Shown here: one piece after another, positions 36,001 through 47,705 of the stretch
Layout: the number at the start of each line of letters is the position of its first letter
Position numbering within the stretch: position 1 is the first letter of the stretch
From: Saccoglossus kowalevskii
Lineage: Eukaryota; Hemichordata; Enteropneusta; Harrimaniidae
NCBI RefSeq assembly: GCF_000003605.2
Contig: NW_003107550.1
Coordinates: 1 to 64,000 of the forward strand
Length of the DNA: 64,000 nucleotides
Direction: 5' to 3'
The notes under the pieces: model-generated
Told to the model about the DNA's origin: nothing
The model's input: the letters and a program-made list of their open reading frames with translations, nothing else
Database searches by the model: none
Translations under genes and position numbers: made by a program

Positions 36001-38349
36001 CAAGTTTGACCACCTGGTAAATATGCTAGTGACCACTGAACCTAGGCTGATAGACCTGACTGTATTCAAGTTTGACCACCTGATAAATATGCTGGTTGCC
36101 AATGAACCTCGGCTGATAGACCTGACTGTAATCAAGTTTGACCACCTGGTAAATATGCTAGTGGCCAATGAACCTAGGCTGATAGACCTGACTGTAATCA
36201 AGTTTGACCACCTGGTAAATATGCTGGTGGCCAATGAACCTAGGCTGATAGACCTGACTGTAATCACGTTTGACCACCTGGTAAATATGCTAGTGGCCAG
36301 TGAACCTAGGCTGATAGACCTGACCTGACTGTAATCAAGTTTGACCACCTGGTAAATATGCTAGTGGCCAATGAACCTAGGCCGATAGACCTGACTGTAA
36401 TCAAGTTTGACCACCTGGTAAATATGCTAGTGGCCAATGAACCTAGGCTGATAGACCTGACTGTAATCAAGTTTGACCACCTGGTAAATATGCTAGTGGC
36501 CAATGAACGTAGGCTGATAGACCTGACTGTAATCACGTTTGACCACCTGGTAAATATGCTAGTGGCCAATGAACCTAGGCTGATAGACCTGACCTGACTG
36601 TAATCAAGTTTGACCACCTGGTAAATATGCTAGTGGCCAATGAACCTAGGCTGATAGACCTGACCTGACTGTAATCAAGTTTGACCACCTGGTAAATATG
36701 CTAGTGGCCAATGAACCTAGGCTGATAGACCTGACTGTAATCAAGTTTGACCACCTGGTAAATATGCTAGTGGCCATGAACCTAGCTGATAGACCTGACT
36801 GTAATCAAAGTTTGACCACATGGTAAAAATGCTGGTGCCAATGAACTAGGCTGATAGACCTGACTGTATTCAAGTTTGACCACCTGGTAAATATGCTAGT
36901 GGCCAATGAACCTAGGCTGATAGACCTGACCTGACTGTAATCAAGTTTGACCACCTGGTAAATATGCTAGTGACCACTGAACCTAGGCTGATAGACATGA
37001 CTGTATTCAAGTTTGACCACCTGATAAATATGCTGGTTGCCAATGAACCTCGGCTGATAGACCTGACTGTAATCAAGTTTGACCACCTGATAAATATGCT
37101 GGTTGCCAATGAACCTCGGCTGATAGACCTGACTGTAATCAAGTTTGACCACCTGGTAAATATGCTAGTGGCCAATGAACCTAGGCTGATAGACCTGACT
37201 GTAATCAAGTTTGACCACCTGGTAAATATGCTGGTGGCCAATGAACCTAGGCTGATAGACCTGACTGTAATCACGTTTGACCACCTGGTAAATATGCTAG
37301 TGGCCAGTGAACCTAGGCTGATAGACCTGACCTGACTGTAATCAAGTTTGACCACCTGGTAAATATGCTAGTGGCCAATGAACCTAGGGATTATAGACCT
37401 GACTGTAATCAAGTTTGACCACCTGGTAAATATGCTAGTGGCCAATGAACCTAGGCCGATAGACCTGACTGTAATCAAGTTTGACCACCTGGTAAATATG
37501 CTAGTGGCCAATGAACCTAGGCTGATAGACCTGACTGTAATCAAGTTTGACCACCTGGTAAATATGCTAGTGGCCAATGAACGTAGGCTGATAGACCTGA
37601 CTGTAATCACGTTTGACCACCTGGTAAATATGCTAGTGGCCAATGAACCTAGGCTGATAGACCTGACCTGACTGTAATCAAGTTTGACCACCTGGTAAAT
37701 ATGCTAGTGGCCAATGAACCTAGGCTGATAGACCTGACTGTAATCAAGTTTGACCACCTGGTAAATATGCTAGTGGCCAATGAACCTAGGCTGATAGACC
37801 TGACTGTAATCAAGTTTGACCACCTGGTAAATATGCTAGTGGCCAATGAACCTAGGGATTATAGACCTGACTGTAATCAAGTTTAACCACATGGTAAAAA
37901 TGCTGGTTGCCAATGAACCTAGGGATTATAGACCTGACTGTATTCAAGTTTGACCACCTGGTAAATATGCTAGTTGCCAATGAATCTAGGCTGATAGACC
38001 TGACTGTAATCAAGTTTGACCACCTGGTAAATATGCTGGTGGCCAATGAACCTAGGCTGATAGACCTGACTGTAATCAAGTTTGACCACCTGGTAAATAT
38101 GCTGGTTGCCACTGAACCTAGGCTGATAGACCTGACTGTAATCAAAGGTTTGACCACCTGGTAAATATGCTGGTGCCCAATGAACCTAGGCTGATAGACC
38201 TGACTGTAATCAAGTTTGACCACCTGGTAAATATGCTGGTGGCCAATCAACCTAGGCTGATAGACCTGACTGTAATCAAGTTTGACCACCTGGTAAATAT
38301 GCTAGTTGGCAATGAACCTAGGCTGATAGACCTGACTGTAATCAAGTTT
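36001..38349. repeat. Alpha/beta block with truncated units
   Basis: Alpha tails end near 36316 and 37335; the second has a doubled CTGATAAAT/CCTCGG monomer (37020-37150) and GACATGACTG. Beta units with GGCCGATAG start at 36306 and 37368. An indel cluster lies at 36770-36850. A TTTAACCACATGG monomer near 37880 combines two variants usually found in separate monomers. No gene is present. Confidence 0.8.
36770..36850. other. Indel cluster
   Basis: GGCCATGAACC, CCTAGCTG, ATCAAAGTTTG, GGTGCCAATG and GAACTAGG occur within 81 bp, between two 71-mer-containing alpha/beta pieces. Confidence 0.75.
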
Positions 38350-38519
38350 GACCACCCTGGTAAAATATGCTAGTGGCCAATGAACCTAGGCTGATAGACC
38401 TGACTGTAATCAAAAGTTGACCACCCTGGCAAATATGCTACTGGGCCATGAACCTAGACTGAATAAACCTGACTGTAATCAAGTTTGACACATGGTAATA
38501 TGCTGGTTGCCAATGAACT
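38350..38519. other. Indel cluster with insertions and deletions
   Basis: GACCACCCTGGTAAAATATG, ATCAAAAGTTGACC, CTGGGCCATG, GACTGAATAAACC, TTTGACACATGGTAATATG and GAACTAGG. It lies exactly where a delta D1-type run (GTTGGCAAT, CTGGCAAATATGCTACTGG) changes to the divergent block. Confidence 0.8.
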
Positions 38520-39425
38520 AGGCTGATAGACCTGACTGTATTCAAGTTTGACCACCTGGTAAATATGCTAGTGGCCAATGAACCTAGGGATTTTAGACGT
38601 GACTGTAATCAAGTTTGACCACCTGGTAAATATGCTAGTGGCCAATGAATCTAGGCTGATAGACCTGACTGTAATCAAGTTTGACCACCTGGTAAATATG
38701 CTTGTTGCAAACGAACCTTAGGCTGATAGACCTGACTGTAATCAAGTTTGACCACCTGGTAAATATGCTAGAGGCCAATGAACCTCGGCTGATAGACCTG
38801 ACTGTAATCAAGTTTGACCACCTGGTAAATATGCTAGTGGCCAATGAACCTAGGCTGATAGACCTGACTGTAATCAAGTTTGACCACCAGGTAAATATGC
38901 TGGTTGCCAATGAACCTTGCCTGATAGACCTGGCTGTAATCAAGTTTGACCACCTGGTAAATATGCTAGTGGCCACTGAACCTAGGCTGATAGACCTGGC
39001 TGTATTCAAGTTTGACCATCTGGTAAATATGCTGGTTGCCAATGAACCTAGGCTGATAGACCTGGATGTAATCAAGTTTGACCCCCTGGTAAATATGCTG
39101 TGTGCTAATAAACGTAGGCCGATAGACCTGACTGTAATAAATTTGACCACCTGGTAAATATGCTGGTGGCCAATGAACCTAGGCTGATAGACCTGACTGT
39201 AATCATGTTTGACCACCTGATAAATATGCTGGTGGCCAAAGAACCTAGGCTGATAGACCTGAATGTAATCAAGTTTGACCACCTGGTAAATATGCTGGTG
39301 GCCAACGAACCTAGGCTGATAGACCTGACTGTAATCAAGTTTGACCACCTGGTAAATTTGCTGGTTGCCAATGAACCTAGGCTAATAGACCTGACTGTAA
39401 TCAAAAGTTTGACCACCTGGTAAAT
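38520..39425. repeat. Divergent block D4, twin of 52766-53611
   Basis: Carries many variants seen only in this pair: AACCTTGCCTG, CTGTGTGCTAATAAACG, the 65-mer AATAAATTTGACC, ATCATGTTTG, GGCCAAAGAACC, CTGAATGTAATC and GGTAAATTTGCTGG. Offset is 14,252 at the left and 14,186 at the right, so this copy has one extra 66-mer (GGCCACTG, near 38960). AGGGATTTTAG and GTTGCAAACG near 38590 and 38705 recur at 53766 and 53883 instead, at offset 15,179. Confidence 0.85.
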
Positions 39426-40568
39426 ATGCTGGTGGCCAATGAACCTAGGCTGATAGACCTGACTGTAATCAAGTTTGACCACCTGGTAAATATGCTGTTG
39501 GCCAATGAACCTAGGCTGATAGACCTGACTGTAATCAAGTTTGACCACTTGGTAAATATGCTGGTGGCCAATGAACCTAGGCTGATAGACCTGACTGTAA
39601 TCAAGTTTGACCACCTGGTAAATATGCTAGTGGCCAATGAACCTAGGCTGATAGACCTGACTGTAATCAAGTTTGACCACCTGGTAAATATGCTGGTTGC
39701 CAACGAACCTAAGGCTGATAGACCTGACTGTAATCAAGTTTGACCACCTGGTAAATATGCTGGTGGCCAATGAACCTATGCTGATAGACCTGACTGTAAT
39801 CAAGTTTGACCACCTGGTAAATATGCTGGTTGCCAATGAACCTAGGCTGATAGACCTGACTGTAATCAAAGGTTTGACCACCTGGTAAATATGCTGGTGG
39901 CCAATGAACCTAGGCTGATAGACCTGACTGTAATCAAGTTTGACCACCTGGTAAATATGCTGGTGGCCAATGAACCTAGGCTGATAGACCTGACTGTAAT
40001 CAAGTTTGACCACCTGGTAAATATGCTAGTGGCCAATGAACCTAGGCTGATAGACCTGACTGTAATCAAGTTTGACCACCTGGTAAATATGCTAGTGGCC
40101 AATGAACCTAGGCTGATAGACCTGACTGTAATCAAGTTTGACCACCTGGCAAATATGCTAGTGGCCAATGAACCTAGACTAATAGACCTGACTGTAATCA
40201 AGTTTGACCACCTGGTAAATATGCTAGTGGCCAATGAACCTAGGCTGATAGACCTGACTGTAATCAAGTTTGACCACCTGGTAAATATGCTGGTGGCCAA
40301 TGAACCTAGGCTGATAGACCTGACTGTAATCAAGTTTGACCGCCTGGTAAATATGCTAGTGGCCAATGAACCTAGGCTGATAGACCTGACTGTAATCAAG
40401 TTTGACCACCTGGTAAATATGCTAGTGGCCAATGAACCTAGGCTGATAGACCTGACTGTAATCAAGTTTGACCACCTGGTAAATATGCTGGTGGCCAATG
40501 AACCTAGGCTGATAGACCTGACTGTAATCACGTTTGACCACCTGTAAATATGCTAGTGGCCAGTGAAC
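39426..40568. repeat. Homogeneous delta run
   Basis: From 39891 about ten consecutive monomers are nearly consensus, giving 218 and 221 codons on opposite strands. It keeps GACCGCCTGG and CTGGCAAATATG but has lost other D1 markers, as if homogenised. 40139-40568 is the twin of 16640-17069. Confidence 0.85.
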
Positions 40569-41619
40569 CTAGGCTGATAGACCTGACCTGACTGTAATCA
40601 AGTTTGACCACCTGGTAAATATGCTAGTGGCCAATGAACCTAGGCTGATAGACCTGACTGTAATCAAGTTTGACCACCTGGTAAATATGCTAGTGGCCAA
40701 TGAACCTAGGCTGATAGACCTGACTGTAATCAAGTTTGACCACCTGGTAAATATGCTAGTGGCCAATGAACGTAGGCTGATAGACCTGACTGTAATCACG
40801 TTTGACCACCTGGTAAATATGCTAGTGGCCAATGAACCTAGGCTGATAGACCTGACTGTAATCAAGTTTGACCACCTGGTAAATATGCTAGTGGCCAATG
40901 AACCTAGGCTGATAGACCTGACTGTAATCAAGTTTGACCACCTGGTAAATATGCTAGTGGCCAATGAACCTAGGGATTATAGACCTGACTGTAATCAAGT
41001 TTAACCACCTTGTAAATATGCTAGTGGCCAATGAACCGAGGCTGATAGACCTGACTGTAATCAAGTTTGACCACATGGTAAATATGCTGGTTGCCAATGA
41101 ACCTAGGCTGATAGACCTGACTGTAATCAAGTTTGACCACCTGGTAAATATGCTAGTGACCAATGAACCTAGGGATTATAGACCTGACTGTAATCAAGTT
41201 TGACCACCTGGTAAATATGCTAGTGGCCAATGAATCTAGGCTGATAGACCTGACTGTAATCAAGTTTGACCACCTGGTAAATATGCTAGTGACCACTGAA
41301 CCTAGGCTAATAGACCTGACTGTATTCAAGTTTGACCACCTGATAAATATGCTGGTTGCCAATGAACCTCGGATGATAGACCTGACTGTAATCAAGTTTG
41401 ACCACCTGGTAAATATGCTAGTGGCCAATGAACCTAGGCTGATAGACCTGACTGTAATCAAGTTTGACCACCTGGTAAATATGCTGGTGCCAATGAACCT
41501 AGGCTGATAGACCTGACTGTAATCACGTTTGACCACCTGGTAAATATGCTAGTGGCCAGTGAACCTAGGCTGATAGACCTGACCTGACTGTAATCAAGTT
41601 TGACCACCTGGTAAATATG
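40569..41619. repeat. Beta unit and truncated alpha
   Basis: The beta unit lacks its closing 71-mer, so it runs straight into plain monomers. The alpha unit at 41153 has GAATCTAGG and CCTCGGATG and a 1-bp deletion (GGTGCCAATG near 41487). No gene is present. Confidence 0.8.
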
Positions 41620-42087
41620 CTAGTGGCCAATGAACCTAGGGATTATAGACCTGACTGTAATCAAGTTTGACCACCTGGTAAATATGCTAGTGGCCAATGA
41701 ACCTAGGCTGATAGATCTGACTGTAATCAAGTTTGACCACCTGGTAAATATGCTAGTGACCACTGAACCTAGGCTGATAGACCTGACTGTATTCAAGTTT
41801 GACCACCTGATAAATATGCTGGTTGCCAATGAACCTCGGCTGATAGACCTGACTGTAATCAAGTTTGACCACCTGGTAAATATGCTAGTGGCCAATGAAC
41901 CTAGGCTGATAGACCTGACTGTAATCAAGTTTGACCACCTGGTAAATATGCTGGTGGCCAATGAACCTAGGCTGATAGACCTGACTGTAATCACGTTTGA
42001 CCACCTGGTAAATATGCTAGTGGCCAGTGAACCTAGGCTGATAGACCTGACCTGACTGTAATCAAGTTTGACCACCTGGTAAATATG
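41620..42087. repeat. Alpha 7-mer HOR, 468 bp
   Basis: Full unit; second monomer has GATCTG. First of a run of alpha units reaching 43364. Confidence 0.9.
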
Positions 42088-42428
42088 CTAGTGGCCAATG
42101 AACCTAGGGATTATTGACCTGACTGTAATCAAGTTTGACCACCTGGTAAATATGCTAGTGGCCAATGAACCTAGGCTGATAGACCTGACTGTAATCAAGT
42201 TTGACCACCTGGTAAATATGCTAGTGACCACTGAACCTAGGCTGATAGACCTGACCTGACTGTAATCAAGTTTGACCACCTGGTAAATATGCTGGTGGCC
42301 AATGAACCTAGGCTGATAGACCTGACTGTAATCACGTTTGACCACCTGGTAAATATGCTAGTGGCCAGTGAACCTAGGCTGATAGACCTGACCTGACTGT
42401 AATCAAGTTTGACCACCTGGTAAATATG
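42088..42428. repeat. Alpha-derived 5-mer, 341 bp
   Basis: 67+66+71+66+71: the GACCACTG monomer ends in a 71-mer and the next three alpha monomers are missing. Same structure as 18396-18736. Both begin with AGGGATTATTG. Confidence 0.85.
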
Positions 42429-42896
42429 CTAGTGGCCAATGAACCTAGGGATTATAGACCTGACTGTAATCAAGTTTGACCACCTGGTAAATATGCTAGT
42501 GGCCAATGAACCTAGGCTGATAGATCTGACTGTAATCAAGTTTGACCACCTGGTAAATATGCTAGTGACCACTGAACCTAGGCTGATAGACCTGACTGTA
42601 TTCAAGTTTGACCACCTGATAAATATGCTGGTTGCCAATGAACCTCGGCTGATAGTCCTGACTGTAATCAAGTTTGACCACCTGGTAAATATGCTAGTGG
42701 CCAATGAACCTAGGCTGATAGACCTGACTGTAATCAAGTTTGACCACCTGGTAAATATGCTGGTGGCCAATGAACCTAGGCTGATAGACCTGACTGTAAT
42801 CACGTTTGACCACCTTGTAAATATGCTAGTGGCCAGTGAACCTAGGCTGATAGACCTGACCTGACTGTAATCAAGTTTGACCACCTGGTAAATATG
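42429..42896. repeat. Alpha 7-mer HOR, 468 bp
   Basis: Full unit. Differences from others include GATAGTCCTG after CCTCGG and CACCTTGTAAAT in the sixth monomer. Confidence 0.9.
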
Positions 42897-43364
42897 CTAG
42901 TGGCCAATGAACCTAGGGATTATTGACCTGACTGTAATCAAGTTTGACCACCTGGTAAATATGCTAGTGGCCAATGAACCTAGGCTGATAGACCTGACTG
43001 TAATCAAGTTTGACCACCTGGTAAATATGCTAGTGACCACTGAACCTAGGCTGATAGACCTGACTGTATTCAAGTTTGACCACCTGATAAATATGCTGGT
43101 TGCCAATGAACCTCGGCTGATAGACCTGACTGTAATCAAGTTTGACCACCTGGTAAATATGCTAGTGGCCAATGAACCTAGGCTGATAAACCTGACTGTA
43201 ATCAAGTTTGACCACCTGGTAAATATGCTGGTGGCCAATGAACCTAGGCTGATAGACCTGACTGTAATCACGTTTGACCACCTGGTAAATATGCTGGTGG
43301 CCAGTGAACCTAGGCTGATAGACCTGACCTGACTGTAATCAAGTTTGACCACCTGGTAAATATG
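42897..43364. repeat. Alpha 7-mer HOR, 468 bp
   Basis: Full unit starting with AGGGATTATTG and carrying GATAAACC, as in the unit at 18737. Confidence 0.9.
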
Positions 43365-44830
43365 CTAGTGGCCAATGAACCTAGGCTGATAGACCTGACT
43401 GTAATCAAGTTTGACCACCTGGTAAATATGCTAGTGGCCAATGAACCTAGGCTGATAGACCTGACTGTAATCAAGTTTGACCACCTGGTAAATATGCTAG
43501 TGGCCAATGAACGTAGGCTGATATACCTGACTGTAATCACGTTTGACCACCTGGTAAATATGCTAGTGGCCAATGAACCTAGGCTGATAGACCTGACCTG
43601 ACTGTAATCAAGTTTGACCACCTGGTAAATATGCTAGTGGCCAATGAACCTAGGCTGATAGACCTGACTGTAATCAAGTTTGACCACCTGGTAAATATGC
43701 TAGTGGCCAATGAACCTAGGCTGATAGACCTGACTGTAATCAAGTTTGACCACCTGGTAAATATGCTAGTGGCCAATGAACCTAGGGATTATAGACCTGA
43801 CTGTAATCAAGTTTAACCACCTTGTAAATATGCTAGTGGCCAATGAACCGAGGCTGATAGACCTGACTGTAATCAAGTTTGACCACATGGTAAATATGCT
43901 GGTTGCCAATGAACCTAGGCTGATAGACCTGACTGTATTCAAGTTTGACCACCTGGTAAATATGCTAGTGACCAATGAACCTAGGGATTATAGACCTGAC
44001 TGTAATCAAGTTTGACCACCTGGTAAATATGCTAGTGGCCAATGAACCTAGGCTGATAGACCTGACTGTAATCACGTTTGACCACCTGGTAAATATGCTA
44101 GTGACCACTGAACCTAGGCTAATAGACCTGACTGTATTCAAGTTTGACCACCTGATAAATATGCTGGTTGCCAATGAACCTAGGGATTATAGACCTGACT
44201 GTAATCAAGTTTGACCACCTGGTAAATATGCTAGTGGCCAATGAACCTAGGCTGATAGACCTGACTGTAATCAAGTTTGACCACCTGGTAAATATGCTAG
44301 TGGCCAATGAACCTAGGCTGATAGACCTGACTGTAATCAAGTTTGACCACCTGGTAAATATGCTGGTGGCCAATGAACCTAGGCTGATAGACCTGACTGT
44401 ATTCAAGTTTGACCACCTGGTAAATATGCTAGTGGCCAATGAACCTAGGGATTGTAGACCTGACTGTAATCAAGTTTGACCACCTGGTAAATATGCTAGT
44501 GACCACTGAACCTAGGCTAATAGACCTGACTGTATTCAAGTTTGACCACCTGATAAATATGCTGGTTGCCAATGAACCTCGGCTGATAGACCTGACTGTA
44601 ATCAAGTTTGACCACCTGGTAAATATGCTAGTGGCCAATGAACCTAGGCTGATAGACCTGACTGTAATCAAGTTTGACCACCTGGTAAATATGCTGGTGG
44701 CCAATGAACCTAGGCTGATAGACCTGACTGTAATCACGTTTGACCACCTGGTAAATATGCTAGTGGCCAGTGAACCTAGGCTGATAGACCTGACCTGACT
44801 GTAATCAAGTTTGACCACCTGGTAAATATG
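43365..44830. repeat. Beta units and shuffled alpha fragments
   Basis: Beta starts at 43310 and 43579, then 67-mer, TTTAACCACCTTG and CACATGG monomers. At 44168 an alpha CTGATAAAT monomer runs directly into an AGGGATTATAG monomer, skipping four. AGGGATTGTAG near 44450 is unique. No gene is present. Confidence 0.8.
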
Positions 44831-45298
44831 CTAGTGGCCAATGAACCTAGGGATTATAGACCTGACTGTAATCAAGTTTGACCACCTGGTAAATATGCTA
44901 GTGGCCAATGAACCTAGGCTGATAGATCTGACTGTAATCAAGTTTGACCACCTGGTAAATATGCTAGTGACCACTGAACCTAGGCTGATAGACCTGACTG
45001 TATTCAAGTTTGACCACCTGATAAATATGCTGGTTGCCAATGAACCTCGGCTGATAGACCTGACTGTAATCAAGTTTGACCACCTGGTAAATATGCTAGT
45101 GGCCAATGAACCTAGGCTGATAGACCTGACTGTAATCAAGTTTGACCACCTGGTAAATATGCTGGTGGCCAATGAACCTAGGCTGATAGACCTGACTGTA
45201 ATCACGTTTGACCACCTGGTAAATATGCTAGTGGCCAGTGAACCTAGGCTGATAGACCTGACCTGACTGTAATCAAGTTTGACCACCTGGTAAATATG
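44831..45298. repeat. Alpha 7-mer HOR, 468 bp
   Basis: Full unit, followed by a truncated alpha unit (45299) that breaks after two CTGATAAAT monomers and a GAACTTAGG monomer. Confidence 0.9.
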
Positions 45299-46132
45299 CT
45301 AGTGGCCAATGAACCTAGGGATTATTGACCTGACTGTAATCAAGTTTGACCACCTGGTAAATATGCTAGTGGCCAATGAACCTAGGCTGATAGACCTGAC
45401 TGTAATCAAGTTTGACCACCTGGTAAATATGCTAGTGACCACTGAACCTAGGCTGATAGACCTGACTGTATTCAAGTTTGACCACCTGATAAATATGCTG
45501 GTTGCCAATGAACCTCGGCTGATAGACCTGACTGTAATCAAGTTTGACCACCTGATAAATATGCTGGTTGCCAATGAACTTAGGCTGATAGACCTGACTG
45601 TAATCAAGTTTGACCACCTGGTAAATATGCTAGTGGCCAATGAACCTAGGGATTATAGACCTGACTGTAATCAAGTTTAACCACCTTGTAAATATGCTAG
45701 TGGCCAATGAACCGAGGCTGATAGACCTGACTGTAATCAAGTTTGACCACATGGTAAATATACTGGTTGCCAATGAACCTAGGCTGATAGACCTGACTGT
45801 ATTCAAGTTTGACCACCTGGTAAATATGCTAGTGGCCAATGAACCTAGGGATTATAGACCTGACTGTAATCAAGTTTGACCACCTGGTAAATATGCTAGT
45901 GGCCAATGAATCTAGGCTGATAGACCTGACTGTAATCAAGTTTGACCACCTGGTAAATATGCTGGTTGCCAACGAACCTTAGGCTGATAGACCTGACTGT
46001 AATCAAGTTTGACCACCTGGTAAATATGCTAGTGGCCAATGAACCTCGGCTGATAGACCTGACTGTAATCAAGTTTGACCACCTGGTAAATATGCTGGTT
46101 GCCAATGAACCTAGGCTGATAAACCTGACTGT
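45299..46132. repeat. Truncated alpha then gamma segment
   Basis: From 45630 it matches 30572 onward (offset 15,058) and 15924 onward (offset 29,706). ATATACTGG near 45750 is shared with the latter. No gene is present. Confidence 0.8.
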
Positions 46133-46544
46133 AATCAAAGGTTTGACCACCTGGTAAATATGCTTGGTGGCCAATGAACCTAGGGATTATAGACCTGACT
46201 GTAATCAAGTTTGACCACCTGGTAAATATGCTGGTTGCCAAGGAACCTAGGCTGATAGACCTGACTGTAATCAAAAGTTTGACCACCTGGTAAATATGCT
46301 GGTGGCCAATGAACCTAGGCTGATAGACCTGACTGTAATCAAAGGTTTGACCACCTGGTAAATATGCTTGGTGGCCAATGAACCTAGGGATTATAGACCT
46401 GACTGTAATCAAGTTTGACCACCTGGTAAATATGCTGGTTGCCAAGGAACCTAGGCTGATAGACCTGACTGTAATCAAAAGTTTGACCACCTGGTAAATA
46501 TGCTGGTGGCCAATGAACCTAGGCTGATAGACCTGACTGTAATC
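46133..46544. repeat. 204-bp 3-mer HOR in tandem, two copies
   Basis: The unit has ATCAAAGG, then GCTTGGTGG with AGGGATTATAG, then GTTGCCAAGGAACC with ATCAAAAG. Extra bases (+2, +1, +1, +2) give 198+6 bp. The ATCAAAGG landmarks are at about 46137 and 46341. Elsewhere this trio is single copy. Confidence 0.85.
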
Positions 46545-47375
46545 ACGTTTGACCACCTGGTAAATATGCTGGTGGCCAGTGAACCTAGGCTGATAGACCT
46601 GACCTGACTGTAATCAAGTTTGACCACCTGGTAAATATGCTAGTGGCCAATGAACCTAGGCTGATAGACCTGACTGTAATCAAGTTTGACCCCCCTGGTA
46701 AATATGCTAGTGGCCAATGAACCTATGCTGATAGATTTGACTGTAATCAAGTTTGACCACCTGGTAAATATGCTGGTGGCCAATGAACCTAGGCTGATAG
46801 ACCTGACTGTAATCAAGTTTGACTACCTGGTAGATATGCTGGTGGCCAATGAACCTAGGCTGATAGACCTGACTGTAATCAAGTTTGACCACCTGGTAAA
46901 TATGCTGGTGGCCAATGAACCTAGGCTGATAGACCAGACTGTAATCAAGTCTGACCACCTGGTAAATATGCTGGTGGCCAATGAACCTCGGCTGATAGAC
47001 CTGACTGTAATCAAGTTTGACCACCTGGTAAATATGCTGGTGGCTAATGAACCTAGGCTGATAGACCTGACTGTAATCAAGTTTGACCACCTGGTAAATA
47101 TGCTAGTGGCCAATGACTCTAGGCTGATAGACCTGACTGTAATCAAGTTTGACCCCCTGGTAAATATGTTGTTTGCTAATAAACGTAGGCCGATAGACCT
47201 GGCTGTTATCAAGTTTGACCCCCTGGTAAATATGCTGTTTGCTAATAAACTTAGGCTGATAGACCTGACTGTAATCAAGTTTGACCACCTGGTAAATATG
47301 CTCGTTGCCAATGAACCTAGGCTGATAGACCTGACTGTAATCAAAAGTTTGACCACCTGGTAAATATGCTGGTGG
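46545..47375. repeat. Delta D2 fragment, close twin of 22120-22805
   Basis: Offset 24,570. Shares all four private variants GACTACCTGG, AAGTCTGACC, AATGACTCTAGG and GCTCGTTGCC; the divergent pair is at 47166-47297. The left join near 46690 reads GACCCCCCTGG, an extra-base variant. No gene is present. Confidence 0.9.
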
Positions 47376-47495
47376 CCAATGAACTAGGCTGATAGACTGA
47401 CTGTAATCAAGTTTGACCACTGGTAAATATGCTAGTGGCCCATGAACTAGGCTGATAGAACTGGCTGTAATCAAGTTTGACCACTGGTAAATATG
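47376..47495. other. Indel cluster at a block join
   Basis: GAACTAGG twice, AGACTGACTG, and GACCACTGG twice in 120 bp. To the left is D2; to the right a gamma 7-mer like that at 9945-10408, sharing GGCCATTGAACC. Confidence 0.8.
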
Positions 47496-47705
47496 CTAGT
47501 GACCACTGAACCTAGGCTGATAGACCTGACTGTATTCAAGTTTGACCACCTGATAAATATGCTGGTTGCCAATGATCCTCGGCTGATAGACCTGACTGTA
47601 ATCAAGTTTGACCACCTGGTAAATATGCTGGTGGCCATTGAACCTAGGCTGATAGTCCTGACTGTAATCAAGTTTGACCACCTGGTAAATATGCTGGTGG
47701 CTAAT
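47496..47705. repeat. Gamma fragment
   Basis: GACCACTG/TATTCAAG, CTGATAAAT, GATCCTCGG and GGCCATTGAACC monomers in gamma order, leading into the 2.53-kb duplication. Confidence 0.8.
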
